NCBI GenBank assembly: GCA_050946115.1
Contig: JBMNUF010000010.1
Location: forward strand, 10,782-74,781
Reading direction: 5' to 3'
Source of the DNA: CAYFRC01 sp050946115
GTDB taxonomy: Bacteria > Bacillota > Clostridia > Christensenellales > Aristaeellaceae
Length of the DNA: 64,000 nt
The notes beneath the pieces are model-generated. The model was given only the letters and a program-made list of their open reading frames with translations. It had not been told where the DNA came from and did not search any database. The stretch's first letter is position 1, and the number at the start of each line of letters is the position of its first letter. Positions 15,881 through 23,765 of this stretch are shown piece after piece. A program made the translations under genes and the position numbers.

Positions 15881-16921
15881 ATGATGACTTTCAGCATAAT
15901 GATTCCCGTGTATAATGTAGAAGTATACGTAGGAGAATGTATCGAGTCCATCCTGCGCCAATCCTATCCGAATTTTGAAATCATTTTGGTCGATGACGGT
16001 TCGACGGACGGCAGCGGAACGATATGCGACCGCTACCAGGAGCGATTCCCCGAGAAGGTGCGCGTGATTCATAACGAAAATCAGGGCTTGCTGCGCGCGA
16101 GGCTTTGCGGGATTCGGGCTGCTTTGGGCGATGTATGCCTGTCTGTCGATTCGGACGATTATATCAGGTACGACGCTCTGGACTGCCTGCACAAAAGGTT
16201 TCTGGAAACGGGATGCGATATGATCTTCTTCAACGCTTCGACCTCCGCGGATTTTCGCAGAAGATTTCAGAATTACCGATTTGGAGACGGTCAGTGCTTC
16301 GAAGGCGGATCAAAGGCAGCGCTTTATGAGGTGATGATTACAACGAGCACGTTGAATCAGATTGCGTTGAAAGCCGTGAAAGGGAATCTCCTTGCGACGA
16401 TACCGGATGCATACCGCGACTTTGATGTCAGTCAGGGGGAGGATTTGCTGCTTTCCCTGCCCGTGACGACGAACGCAAAAAAGGTATGTCACCTCGATCA
16501 AAACCTATACTATTACAGGATTCGGCAGGACAGCATCAGCCATGCGTATAACCCCAAAAGACATCGGTCGATAAAAGCAGTCCATATGGAGATGGAAAAG
16601 TATATCGATATATGGGGCTTGGGGACGCTTCATGCGAAGCATTATGCGCGCGAGGTGCGCGGCTGGATCGATTGCCTGAAGCGGATGTTGGTATGTTCGG
16701 ATGCGATACCCGAGGATATCCTCCGCGAGATGTCGGAAGACGACTATTTCAGAAAAGCATATCGGAATATGGATCGAGACCTGCTTTCCGAGAGAGATAT
16801 GCTGCTCAGCACGTGGCTCTACGAGAGAAAATACTGCTGTATAGCATGGGCGGGCAAAGCGCATCGCCTTGCGGCAGCGACGAAGGATAAAATGAAAAGT
16901 AGCATTGGACATATGAAATAA
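15881..16921 (+). CDS. glycosyltransferase family 2
   Basis: 346 residues. GT-A fold with FSIMIPVYNVEVYVGECIES at the N-terminus, VDDGSTDGSG (nucleotide binding) and SVDSDDYI (DxD metal motif, about residue 90). The C-terminal third is helical, ends in a Lys/Arg-rich segment, and has no clear membrane span. It probably transfers a sugar to a lipid-linked glycan at the inner face of the membrane; donor and acceptor are unknown. The flippase starts 1 nt after this stop, so the pair are co-expressed. Confidence 0.88.
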   Translation: MMTFSIMIPVYNVEVYVGECIESILRQSYPNFEIILVDDGSTDGSGTICDRYQERFPEKVRVIHNENQGLLRARLCGIRAALGDVCLSVDSDDYIRYDALDCLHKRFLETGCDMIFFNASTSADFRRRFQNYRFGDGQCFEGGSKAALYEVMITTSTLNQIALKAVKGNLLATIPDAYRDFDVSQGEDLLLSLPVTTNAKKVCHLDQNLYYYRIRQDSISHAYNPKRHRSIKAVHMEMEKYIDIWGLGTLHAKHYAREVRGWIDCLKRMLVCSDAIPEDILREMSEDDYFRKAYRNMDRDLLSERDMLLSTWLYERKYCCIAWAGKAHRLAAATKDKMKSSIGHMK

Positions 16922-16922
16922 T

Positions 16923-18437
16923 ATGAGTATTGATACACGAATCCATCGGGCAAAGAAAAACATAGTCGTATCCCTGTGCTGCCAGATCGTCACGATGGTA
17001 TGCGGCATCATCGTTCCCAAGCTGATGCTGGACTCGTTCGGCTCCGAGGTATATGGCGCGACCGCCTCGATCGCGCAGTTTTTGTCTTATGTCGTGCTGT
17101 TGGAGGGCGGCATCGGCGGCGTTGCGCGCGCCGTTTTGTATAAACCGCTTGCGGACGGCGACGACGAGACCATAAGCGCCATCATGGCGGAGATCAGGCG
17201 CTTTTTCAAAATCGTAGCGTATATATTCCTTGCGTACGTCCTGATACTCGCATGCTCCTTCAAGGCGATCTCCAGGGTGGAGATTTTAGACTGGACGAGC
17301 ACATTCCTGCTCGTAATCGCAATCAGTATATCGACATTCGGCCAATATTTTATCGGCGTATCCAACGCCATCTTGCTGCAGGCGGCGCAAAAATCGTATG
17401 TCACAAACCTCGTAAACATCGCGGGGACAGTCGTAAATGCTGCGATGGTCGTCCTGCTCATTTCCAAGGGATGCAACATCATCGTCGTAAAACTCGTAAG
17501 CAGCCTCGTCTTTGCGATAAAGCCCGTCGCGCTCATGCTGTATGTGCGGCACAATTATCGCCTGCACGGCGTTCCGAAGAGTGGGAAGACGTATCTGACG
17601 CAGAAATGGAGCGGCCTCGGGCAGCACATTGCGTATTTTCTGCATACGAATACCGATATCGTCATCCTCACGCTTTTTTCAAACCTCAAGGCCGTTGCGG
17701 TGTATTCGGTGTATTACATGATTGTGGGAAATATTCAGAATTTCACGGCTTCTTTTACCGCAGGTATGGAGGCGCTGTTTGGAGATATGCTCGCCAAAAA
17801 GGAGCATGCGCGCCTCGATGCGACCTTTGGCATGTACGATACGCTCATCTCTTTTGTGGCGGTGACGCTGTTTTCCGTCACCATGGTCATGATCCTGCCG
17901 TTCGTGCGCATCTACACGGCGAGCATATCGGATGCCAATTACGATGTGCCGCTGTTCGCGCTGCTCATGGTTCTATCGTCGCTCTTGTACTGTCTTAGGA
18001 TGCCCTATCATTCCGCGGTCATCGCTGCCGGGCACTTTCGGGAGACGCAGCTCGCCGCCTACGGCGAGGCGGCGATCAATGTTATTCTGTCTATGCTTTT
18101 GGTATCGAAGTTCGGGCTCGTGGGGGTCGCCATCGGAACCGTTTTGGCAACGGCATTCCGATTGATCTACTATGTGCTCTATCTTTCACGTAGGATTTTG
18201 AACCGAAGCACATCCCTCTTTTGGAAGCGCACATCGATCAACGCCGCGGCGTTTTTGGCGGTGTGTTTTGCGGGGATGAAGGTTACGGAGTTTTTTTCCA
18301 TCGCGAATTACAAAACATGGGTGCTGTGCTCCGTGCTGACGGCGGTCATCGCGCTTGCGATTTGTGCGGCGGCGAATCTCCTGTTCTATCGGCAGGATTG
18401 CGCGAGGCTCCTCAAAATGCGCAAAAACACGTTTTGA
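16923..18437 (+). CDS. Wzx-like polysaccharide flippase
   Basis: 504 residues with 12 to 14 hydrophobic segments (for example IVTMVCGIIVPKLML, FLSYVVLLEGGIGGVARAVL, FLLVIAISISTFGQYFIGVS, LICAAANLLFY-type ends). The N-terminal layout (Arg/Lys start, then a helix with GSEVYGATASIAQFL) matches the oligosaccharide flippase branch of the MATE/MVF superfamily. It would translocate undecaprenyl-linked glycan units made with the adjacent GT2. It is convergent with the nucleotidyltransferase-epimerase gene 19 nt away, and I see no terminator between them. Confidence 0.82.
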   Translation: MSIDTRIHRAKKNIVVSLCCQIVTMVCGIIVPKLMLDSFGSEVYGATASIAQFLSYVVLLEGGIGGVARAVLYKPLADGDDETISAIMAEIRRFFKIVAYIFLAYVLILACSFKAISRVEILDWTSTFLLVIAISISTFGQYFIGVSNAILLQAAQKSYVTNLVNIAGTVVNAAMVVLLISKGCNIIVVKLVSSLVFAIKPVALMLYVRHNYRLHGVPKSGKTYLTQKWSGLGQHIAYFLHTNTDIVILTLFSNLKAVAVYSVYYMIVGNIQNFTASFTAGMEALFGDMLAKKEHARLDATFGMYDTLISFVAVTLFSVTMVMILPFVRIYTASISDANYDVPLFALLMVLSSLLYCLRMPYHSAVIAAGHFRETQLAAYGEAAINVILSMLLVSKFGLVGVAIGTVLATAFRLIYYVLYLSRRILNRSTSLFWKRTSINAAAFLAVCFAGMKVTEFFSIANYKTWVLCSVLTAVIALAICAAANLLFYRQDCARLLKMRKNTF

Positions 18438-18456
18438 CATCCGCGAGGAAATCCGT

Positions 18457-20238
18457 TTACCCCATATAAAACGCCTTATACCATTTCGCGAACGCGCGAA
18501 GCCCATCGCGAAGCGGCACGCGCGGCGTGAACCCGCAGTCGCGCTCCAATGCGGAGGAATCTGCGTAGGTTACGGGCACATCGCCCTTCTGCATAGGAAG
18601 GAATTTCTGGTGCGCGGAAAGGTCGAAATCGCGCGGCAAAACGCCCGCGGCAATCAGTTCCTCGCATAGAATGCGCACAAAATCCAACAGGTTTTCAGGC
18701 CTTCCGCCGCCGATGTTGTACACCTTGTGCCCGCTCGGCGCGCGCTCAGCGACCGCGAGCACGCCGGAAACGATGTCGTCCACATAGGTGAAATCGCGCT
18801 TGCAGTTTCCGTAGTTGAATATGGAGATGGTTTCGCCCTTTACGAGCGCGTTCGTGAAGCCGAAGTACGCCATGTCGGGGCGCCCCGCCGCGCCGTAAAC
18901 GGTGAAAAACCGCAAGCCCGTCGCGGGAATGCCGTACAGCTTGGAGTACGCGCTCGCAAAGAGTTCGTTCGATTTTTTCGTCGCAGCATAGAGCGACACG
19001 GGGTTGTCCACGTTGTCGTCCGTCGAAAAGGGCACCTTGGTGTTTCCGCCATATACGCTAGAGGAGGAGGCGTAGATGAGGTGCTTCACGGGATAGCGCC
19101 GCGCCGCCTCCAAAATGTTGTAAAAGCCCACGACGTTGCTTTCGATATACGCATCCGGGTTTTCGATGGAATGGCGCACGCCCGCCTGCGCTGCGAGGTG
19201 GATAACGACGTCGAACCGGTGCCGTTCAAACAGGGACAGTATGAACTGCTTGTCCGATACATCACCCTGAAGGAATGCATAGGGGATATTTCCCGTGCGC
19301 GCATCGATTTCGCGCAGGCGGTACGCCTTGAGCGCAGGATCGTAATAGTTGTTGAGGCAATCGACGTTTACGATGGATTTCGCTTTCCCCTCGGCGAGCA
19401 GGCGCAGGATGACGTTGCTCCCGATGAAGCCCGCGCCGCCTGTCACCAAAACGGAGCAGCCGGAAAGGTCGATATTTACGGGGCGGCGCGCGCTCTTTCC
19501 GAATGCGGTGATTCCGCGATAGTGCTCCTGCGCGTCGCGATAGCTTTCGATGTCTCCGATGTCGAACCGCCTGCCCGGCATCTCCATGGCATAGACGGGC
19601 GCGTGCGCCGCGAGCCACGCGATGAAGCTCCCGGGCGCATCCGTGCTGCAGCCGTCCGCAATCGCCGCTTTGACGAGCGGAAGGTCGTTTCGGGAAAGAA
19701 AGTAAAACGGCGGGATACACCAGTTGGACTTTGGTTCTGCAGGCTTCTCCTCCATGGAAAGGATGCGGCCATTTTCGTCAACGACTGCGACGCCGGTTTT
19801 GCGCAATTTTTCGCGCTCGGTCTGGAAAAAGCGCATGACGCAGCTCGTACCCTTTTCCTTCGCGTAGGAAAGGAGCTCGGTGAGCGAAAAGTCGAGCACG
19901 TTGTCACCCGCAAGGATGAAAAGGTCGTCGTCGATAGCGGCATTTTCTATCGCGAACAGGATGTCGCGCACGGCGCCAAGGCGCGTTTCGTTGGAGGTCG
20001 TACCGTCGTCGCAGACGATGTAATCCTCTTCCCGCGCGGACGCCCAGCCCCTGAAAAATGGCGCAAAGGCGCTGTTGGTGACGATCACGCGCTTTGCGAT
20101 TTCTGCGGAGGCTTCGATGTCGTCCGCGAGGTGCGAAAGGATCGTCTTATCGCCGATTTTGAGCAGGGGCTTGGGGAAATCCTTCGTCAGGGGGTAGAGG
20201 CGCGTGGCATAGCCCGCCGCGAGGTAAAGTATCGTCAT
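18457..20238 (-). CDS. nucleotidyltransferase-NAD-dependent epimerase fusion
   Basis: 593 residues in two complete domains. Residues 1-245 are a sugar nucleotidyltransferase: LAAGYATRLYPLTKDFPKPL at 6-25, GDN at 111-113, FDIGD at 225-229. Residues 258-593 are an extended SDR epimerase like UDP-glucuronate 4-epimerase: VTGGAGFIGSN at 265-275, YASSSSVYG at 389-397, catalytic Y417-x3-K421 in YAATKK, and RFFTVYG. One polypeptide could therefore activate a sugar-1-phosphate and epimerise the product for the neighbouring polysaccharide genes. No stop or frame break separates the domains. An AAAGGA site precedes the ATG. Confidence 0.85.
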   Translation of the reverse strand: MTILYLAAGYATRLYPLTKDFPKPLLKIGDKTILSHLADDIEASAEIAKRVIVTNSAFAPFFRGWASAREEDYIVCDDGTTSNETRLGAVRDILFAIENAAIDDDLFILAGDNVLDFSLTELLSYAKEKGTSCVMRFFQTEREKLRKTGVAVVDENGRILSMEEKPAEPKSNWCIPPFYFLSRNDLPLVKAAIADGCSTDAPGSFIAWLAAHAPVYAMEMPGRRFDIGDIESYRDAQEHYRGITAFGKSARRPVNIDLSGCSVLVTGGAGFIGSNVILRLLAEGKAKSIVNVDCLNNYYDPALKAYRLREIDARTGNIPYAFLQGDVSDKQFILSLFERHRFDVVIHLAAQAGVRHSIENPDAYIESNVVGFYNILEAARRYPVKHLIYASSSSVYGGNTKVPFSTDDNVDNPVSLYAATKKSNELFASAYSKLYGIPATGLRFFTVYGAAGRPDMAYFGFTNALVKGETISIFNYGNCKRDFTYVDDIVSGVLAVAERAPSGHKVYNIGGGRPENLLDFVRILCEELIAAGVLPRDFDLSAHQKFLPMQKGDVPVTYADSSALERDCGFTPRVPLRDGLRAFAKWYKAFYMG

Positions 20239-20269
20239 GTTCCATCATTCCTTTGTCTCTATTGCAAAT

Positions 20270-20278
20270 AGTATACCA
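20270..20278 (-). promoter_or_regulatory. extended -10 promoter for fusion gene
   Basis: Minus strand TGGTATACT (-10 at 20270-20275) with no convincing -35, 32 nt upstream of the ATG. Same TGGTATAmT form as at 4166, 7343, 26101 and 29774. Confidence 0.5.
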
Positions 20279-20352
20279 CGTTTCCATAAAAATGGGGGAG
20301 AAGGCTTGTTATTTTGTGGACATGCGGGGCGCTTGCGGCAAAGCATTGCGCC

Positions 20353-20381
20353 TTGACGGCGGCGCGCAAAGCGGATATAAT
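20353..20381 (+). promoter_or_regulatory. sigma-A promoter for fumarase alpha/proA
   Basis: TTGACG at 20353-20358, 17-bp spacer, TATAAT at 20376-20381; the first start codon is at 20418. Divergent from the fusion-gene promoter about 80 bp away. Confidence 0.65.
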
Positions 20382-20417
20382 ATCCTCGGAAAGACTTTTT
20401 GACGGGGGAGACCGAAC

Positions 20418-21266
20418 ATGCGCGTTGTGGAGGCGGAGCGGATCACATCTGCCGTGGATGCGCTCTTTTTGCAGGCGAACTACCAAATCGGCGAGGACAT
20501 TCGGTGCGCGGTAGGCGCTGCGCGTCGCGCGGAGGGCGAATCGGAGGCGGGCAAGGCCGTGCTCTCACAGCTGTTGGAGAATTATGCCATCGCCGAACGC
20601 GAGCGCATCGCGATTTGTCAGGACACGGGCATCGCCGTGGTGTTTTTCGAGATCGGGCAGGATGTGCGCGTTACGGGCGGCGGCATACGGGATGCGATCG
20701 ACGAGGGCGTGCGCCGCGCGTACCGAAGCGGGTATCTCCGAAAGAGCGTCGTGTGCGATCCCCTCTACGACCGCGTCAATACGGGAGACAATACCCCCGC
20801 CGTGATCCACTTCGACATCGTCTCCGGCGACAGGATCCGCATCGAGGTCGCGCCTAAGGGCTTCGGCAGCGAAAATATGTCCGCCGTGCGGATGTTTTCG
20901 CCTTCGGACGGCGAGGAGGGCATCGTGCGCTTTGCGCGTGAGACCGTGGAGCGGGCGGGACCCAATCCGTGCCCGCCCGTAATCGTGGGCATGGGGATCG
21001 GCGGCACGATGGAGCAGGCGGCGATCATAGCAAAGCGCGCGCTGACGCGCCCGATCGACGTTTCCAACCCCGATGCGCGATACGCCGCGCTGGAAGACAG
21101 ACTCCTTCGGGAAATCAACCGATGCGGCGTGGGCCCTGCGGGGCTCGGCGGCAGGACGACCTGCCTCAAGGTGCAGATAGAAACAAAACCTACGCACATC
21201 GCGGGGATGCCGGTTGCGATCAACATGTGCTGCCACGCATGCCGACACGCGGAAATGCTCTTATAA
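20418..21266 (+). CDS. class I fumarate hydratase (tartrate dehydratase) alpha subunit
   Basis: 282 residues, the normal alpha-subunit length. Fe-S cysteines are expected in ICQDTGIAVVF, GPNPCPPVIVGMGIGG and the C-terminal GGRTTCLKVQ; NTGDNTPAVIHFDIV and KGFGSENMS are family signatures. With a beta subunit it would hydrate fumarate to malate (or dehydrate tartrate) through a [4Fe-4S] cluster, so it is oxygen sensitive. No beta-subunit gene follows, as would be usual; proA starts 22 nt later instead. The partner must be elsewhere or absent. Confidence 0.85.
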   Translation: MRVVEAERITSAVDALFLQANYQIGEDIRCAVGAARRAEGESEAGKAVLSQLLENYAIAERERIAICQDTGIAVVFFEIGQDVRVTGGGIRDAIDEGVRRAYRSGYLRKSVVCDPLYDRVNTGDNTPAVIHFDIVSGDRIRIEVAPKGFGSENMSAVRMFSPSDGEEGIVRFARETVERAGPNPCPPVIVGMGIGGTMEQAAIIAKRALTRPIDVSNPDARYAALEDRLLREINRCGVGPAGLGGRTTCLKVQIETKPTHIAGMPVAINMCCHACRHAEMLL

Positions 21267-21288
21267 TCGAGAATTGGAGGGATAGACT

Positions 21289-22518
21289 GTGACGACGACG
21301 GAAATGCTCGCCCACGCAAAGCGCGCGAAGCGGCTCATGGCTTCTGCCGACACGGAGACAAAGAACAGCGCCCTGACGTATATGGCGCAGGCGATTTTGG
21401 ACGCAAAGGACGATATCCTCGCGGCAAACGCAAAGGACGCGGAAGCGGCGCGTGAAACGATCGGGGATGTCATGCTCGACAGGCTGCTATTGAACGACGC
21501 GCGCATCTCCGCAATGGCGGAGGGTATATTGCAGGTTTCGCGCCTGCCCGATCCGTGCGGCATATCTCTGCGAAAGACGGAAAGACCTAACGGTCTTGTC
21601 ATCGAAAAAATATCCGTCCCCATGGGCGTGATCGCGATTATCTACGAATCGCGCCCGAACGTCACGAGCGATGCCGCAGCGCTTGCGATCAAGGCGGGAA
21701 GCGCGTGCGTTTTGCGCGCGGGCAAGGAGGCGCACGGCTCGGCAAAGGCGATCGTTCGCGCGATGAAAGAGGGGCTGGTGCGGACGGGGCTGCCCGAGGA
21801 CGCGCTGTTTCTCGTGGAGGACACCACGAGGGCTTCTTCTTTGGAACTGATGAACGCGCGCGGCTATGTCGATCTGTTGATTCCGCGCGGGGGCAAGGGG
21901 CTCATCCGCGCGTGCGTGGACAACGCAAAAGTGCCCGTGCTCGAGACGGGGACGGGCATCTGCCACGTGTATATAGATAAAGATGCGGATATGGAGAAGG
22001 CGCTTGCGATCATGGAAAATGCCAAGTGCAGCAGGCCGTCTGTGTGCAACGCGGCGGAGGTATGCCTCGTACACAGGGACATCGCGGAGCGGTTCCTGCC
22101 GAAAATGAAGGATCGACTTCAAAAGGTCGAACTCAGGCTCTGCCCCGAAGCGGCGCAGATCGTCGCGGGGACGCCCGCATCTGCCGATGATTTCGACACG
22201 GAGTTTTTAGACTATATTCTGGCTGTCAAGGTCGTGGGGGACGTTTGGGAGGCTGTGGACCATATCGCGGCGCACTCCACGGGGCATTCGGAGGCGATCG
22301 TCACGGAAAATGCCGAAACGGCGCGGTATTTCGCGGAAAGCGTCGATTCGGCGGCGGTCTACGTGAACGCTTCCACGCGCTTTACGGACGGCGGCGAATT
22401 CGGATTGGGCTGTGAGATGGGCATATCGACCCAAAAGCTCCACGCGAGGGGCCCCTTGGGGCTGGAGGAGCTTTGCGGGTACAAGTACGTCATCACGGGC
22501 AATGGGCAGACGCGCTGA
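21289..22518 (+). CDS. proA: gamma-glutamyl phosphate reductase
   Basis: 409 residues. Aldehyde-dehydrogenase fold enzyme of proline synthesis, reducing gamma-glutamyl phosphate to glutamate-5-semialdehyde with NADPH. IYESRPNVTSDAAALAIKAG, LLIPRGGKGLI and the catalytic cysteine in SRPSVCNAAE (about residue 250) are visible, as is the C-terminal RFTDGGEFGLGCEMGIST. It starts with GTG at 21289, 7 nt after GGAGGG; the ATG at 21304 is too far from that site. The usual partner proB (glutamate kinase) is not adjacent. Confidence 0.93.
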   Translation: MTTTEMLAHAKRAKRLMASADTETKNSALTYMAQAILDAKDDILAANAKDAEAARETIGDVMLDRLLLNDARISAMAEGILQVSRLPDPCGISLRKTERPNGLVIEKISVPMGVIAIIYESRPNVTSDAAALAIKAGSACVLRAGKEAHGSAKAIVRAMKEGLVRTGLPEDALFLVEDTTRASSLELMNARGYVDLLIPRGGKGLIRACVDNAKVPVLETGTGICHVYIDKDADMEKALAIMENAKCSRPSVCNAAEVCLVHRDIAERFLPKMKDRLQKVELRLCPEAAQIVAGTPASADDFDTEFLDYILAVKVVGDVWEAVDHIAAHSTGHSEAIVTENAETARYFAESVDSAAVYVNASTRFTDGGEFGLGCEMGISTQKLHARGPLGLEELCGYKYVITGNGQTR

Positions 22519-22542
22519 ACAAGGCGCGGGCATTCGCCAAAG

Positions 22543-22585
22543 GAGCCGACGCGGATGTATCTTTTCCGCGCCGGCTCTGTTTCTT
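22543..22585 (+). terminator. terminator between proA and anmK
   Basis: A 13-bp stem with one mismatch (22543-22555 with 22565-22577) followed on the plus strand by TGTTTCTT. It lies between convergent genes and could stop transcription from both sides, though the minus-strand side has only a short CTTTGG. Confidence 0.65.
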
Positions 22586-23759
22586 ATACTGTAATCTTTC
22601 CGAGCACGACGGGGTGCGCCGCGCCCGTGACAGACGGCATATTGCCGCACTTTTCGTGTACGCACTCGTTTGCAAGAATGGCAAATGCCACCGCTTCTTT
22701 CGCGGCACCGTCAAAGCCGATTTCTTCGTTGGTCAATACGGGCGTGGAAAGGCGCGCCCTGAGCCGCCCCATGAGATACGGGTTGTATGCGCCGCCCCCG
22801 CCTACGATCAGCACATCGGGCTTGTCCGGGCAATGCTCGCAAAGCGCCCTTTCAATGCACAGCGCGGTGAAATCCGTGACGGTCGAAACGATGTCCTCTT
22901 CGCGGACGCACAAAAGCGCCGCACGGCGCATGAGATTCTCCGTATATTCCGCGCCGTATGCCTCGCGCCCCGTGGTCTTAGGCGGCGGAAGTGAAAGATA
23001 GGGATCGTCCTCCAGATAGCGCAAAAGCGGTTGGGAGATTGCGCCCGTTTTCGCGATCGCGCCGTCTTTATCGAAGCGCATCTTGCCGTCCGTGATGCGG
23101 GAGACGACTTGGTCGATTGTCATATTGCCCGGCCCCGTGTCAAAGGCGTATACATCTTCCCGTGCGCAGCTCTTGGGCAGGATCGTGATGTTTCCGATGC
23201 CGCCGATGTTTTGCAGGGCTACGGTCTTGTCCGGTCTTCGGTAGAGCAGGTATTCCGCATACGGAACGAGCGGCGCGCCGAGCCCGCCTGCTGCGACATC
23301 GCGCACGCGAAAATCGCTCACGACGGGGCAGCACAACTCCTCCGCGACGACGGACGCTTCCCCAAGCTGCAGCGTTCCCCTTACGGAATGCCCCAAATAC
23401 GGCGTATCTTCGGGCGCGTGCCATAGCGTCTGCCCGTGGCTCCCGACGAGGTCGATGTCCTTGGGCGAAACGCCCGCCTTTTCGCACACGGCAAAACAGG
23501 CATCCAGCGCGTACCGCCCAAAGAGGAAATTGAATAGGCACAGATCGCGCGAGCCGCCCTTATCGCCGGATGCGAGGCGTAGGATTTCATTGCGAAAGGC
23601 GTCGTCATACGGGACGGATGCAAAGGCGACGAGCGCTGCCTTCGTATCCGTTCCGCAGCCCTCGATCCGCACGAGCGCGGCATCCATGCCATCCGCGCTC
23701 GTGCCGCTCATGAGCCCGATGACGAGCTTTTCACGCTTTTGTACGAGCTGTTTCAGCAT
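22584..23759 (-). CDS. anmK: 1,6-anhydro-N-acetylmuramyl kinase
   Basis: 391 residues. Cleaves and phosphorylates 1,6-anhydroMurNAc to MurNAc-6-phosphate in peptidoglycan recycling. Visible: VIGLMSGTSADGMDAALV (phosphate loop), GSHGQTLWHAP, ADFRVRD-like SDFRVRDVAAGGLGAPLVP, NIGGIGNIT, AFDTGPGNM and VGGGGAYNP. It follows the GH3 gene by 6 nt on the same strand, so the two are co-transcribed. In a Gram-positive cell the anhydro-sugar source is not obvious, since lytic transglycosylases usually supply it. Confidence 0.92.
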   Translation of the reverse strand: MLKQLVQKREKLVIGLMSGTSADGMDAALVRIEGCGTDTKAALVAFASVPYDDAFRNEILRLASGDKGGSRDLCLFNFLFGRYALDACFAVCEKAGVSPKDIDLVGSHGQTLWHAPEDTPYLGHSVRGTLQLGEASVVAEELCCPVVSDFRVRDVAAGGLGAPLVPYAEYLLYRRPDKTVALQNIGGIGNITILPKSCAREDVYAFDTGPGNMTIDQVVSRITDGKMRFDKDGAIAKTGAISQPLLRYLEDDPYLSLPPPKTTGREAYGAEYTENLMRRAALLCVREEDIVSTVTDFTALCIERALCEHCPDKPDVLIVGGGGAYNPYLMGRLRARLSTPVLTNEEIGFDGAAKEAVAFAILANECVHEKCGNMPSVTGAAHPVVLGKITV

Positions 23760-23765
23760 ATTCTA

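Noticed and set aside
18727..20271. Open frame of 514 codons antisense to the nucleotidyltransferase-epimerase fusion
   Set aside because: Same antisense-shadow composition, no ribosome binding site and no family motif.
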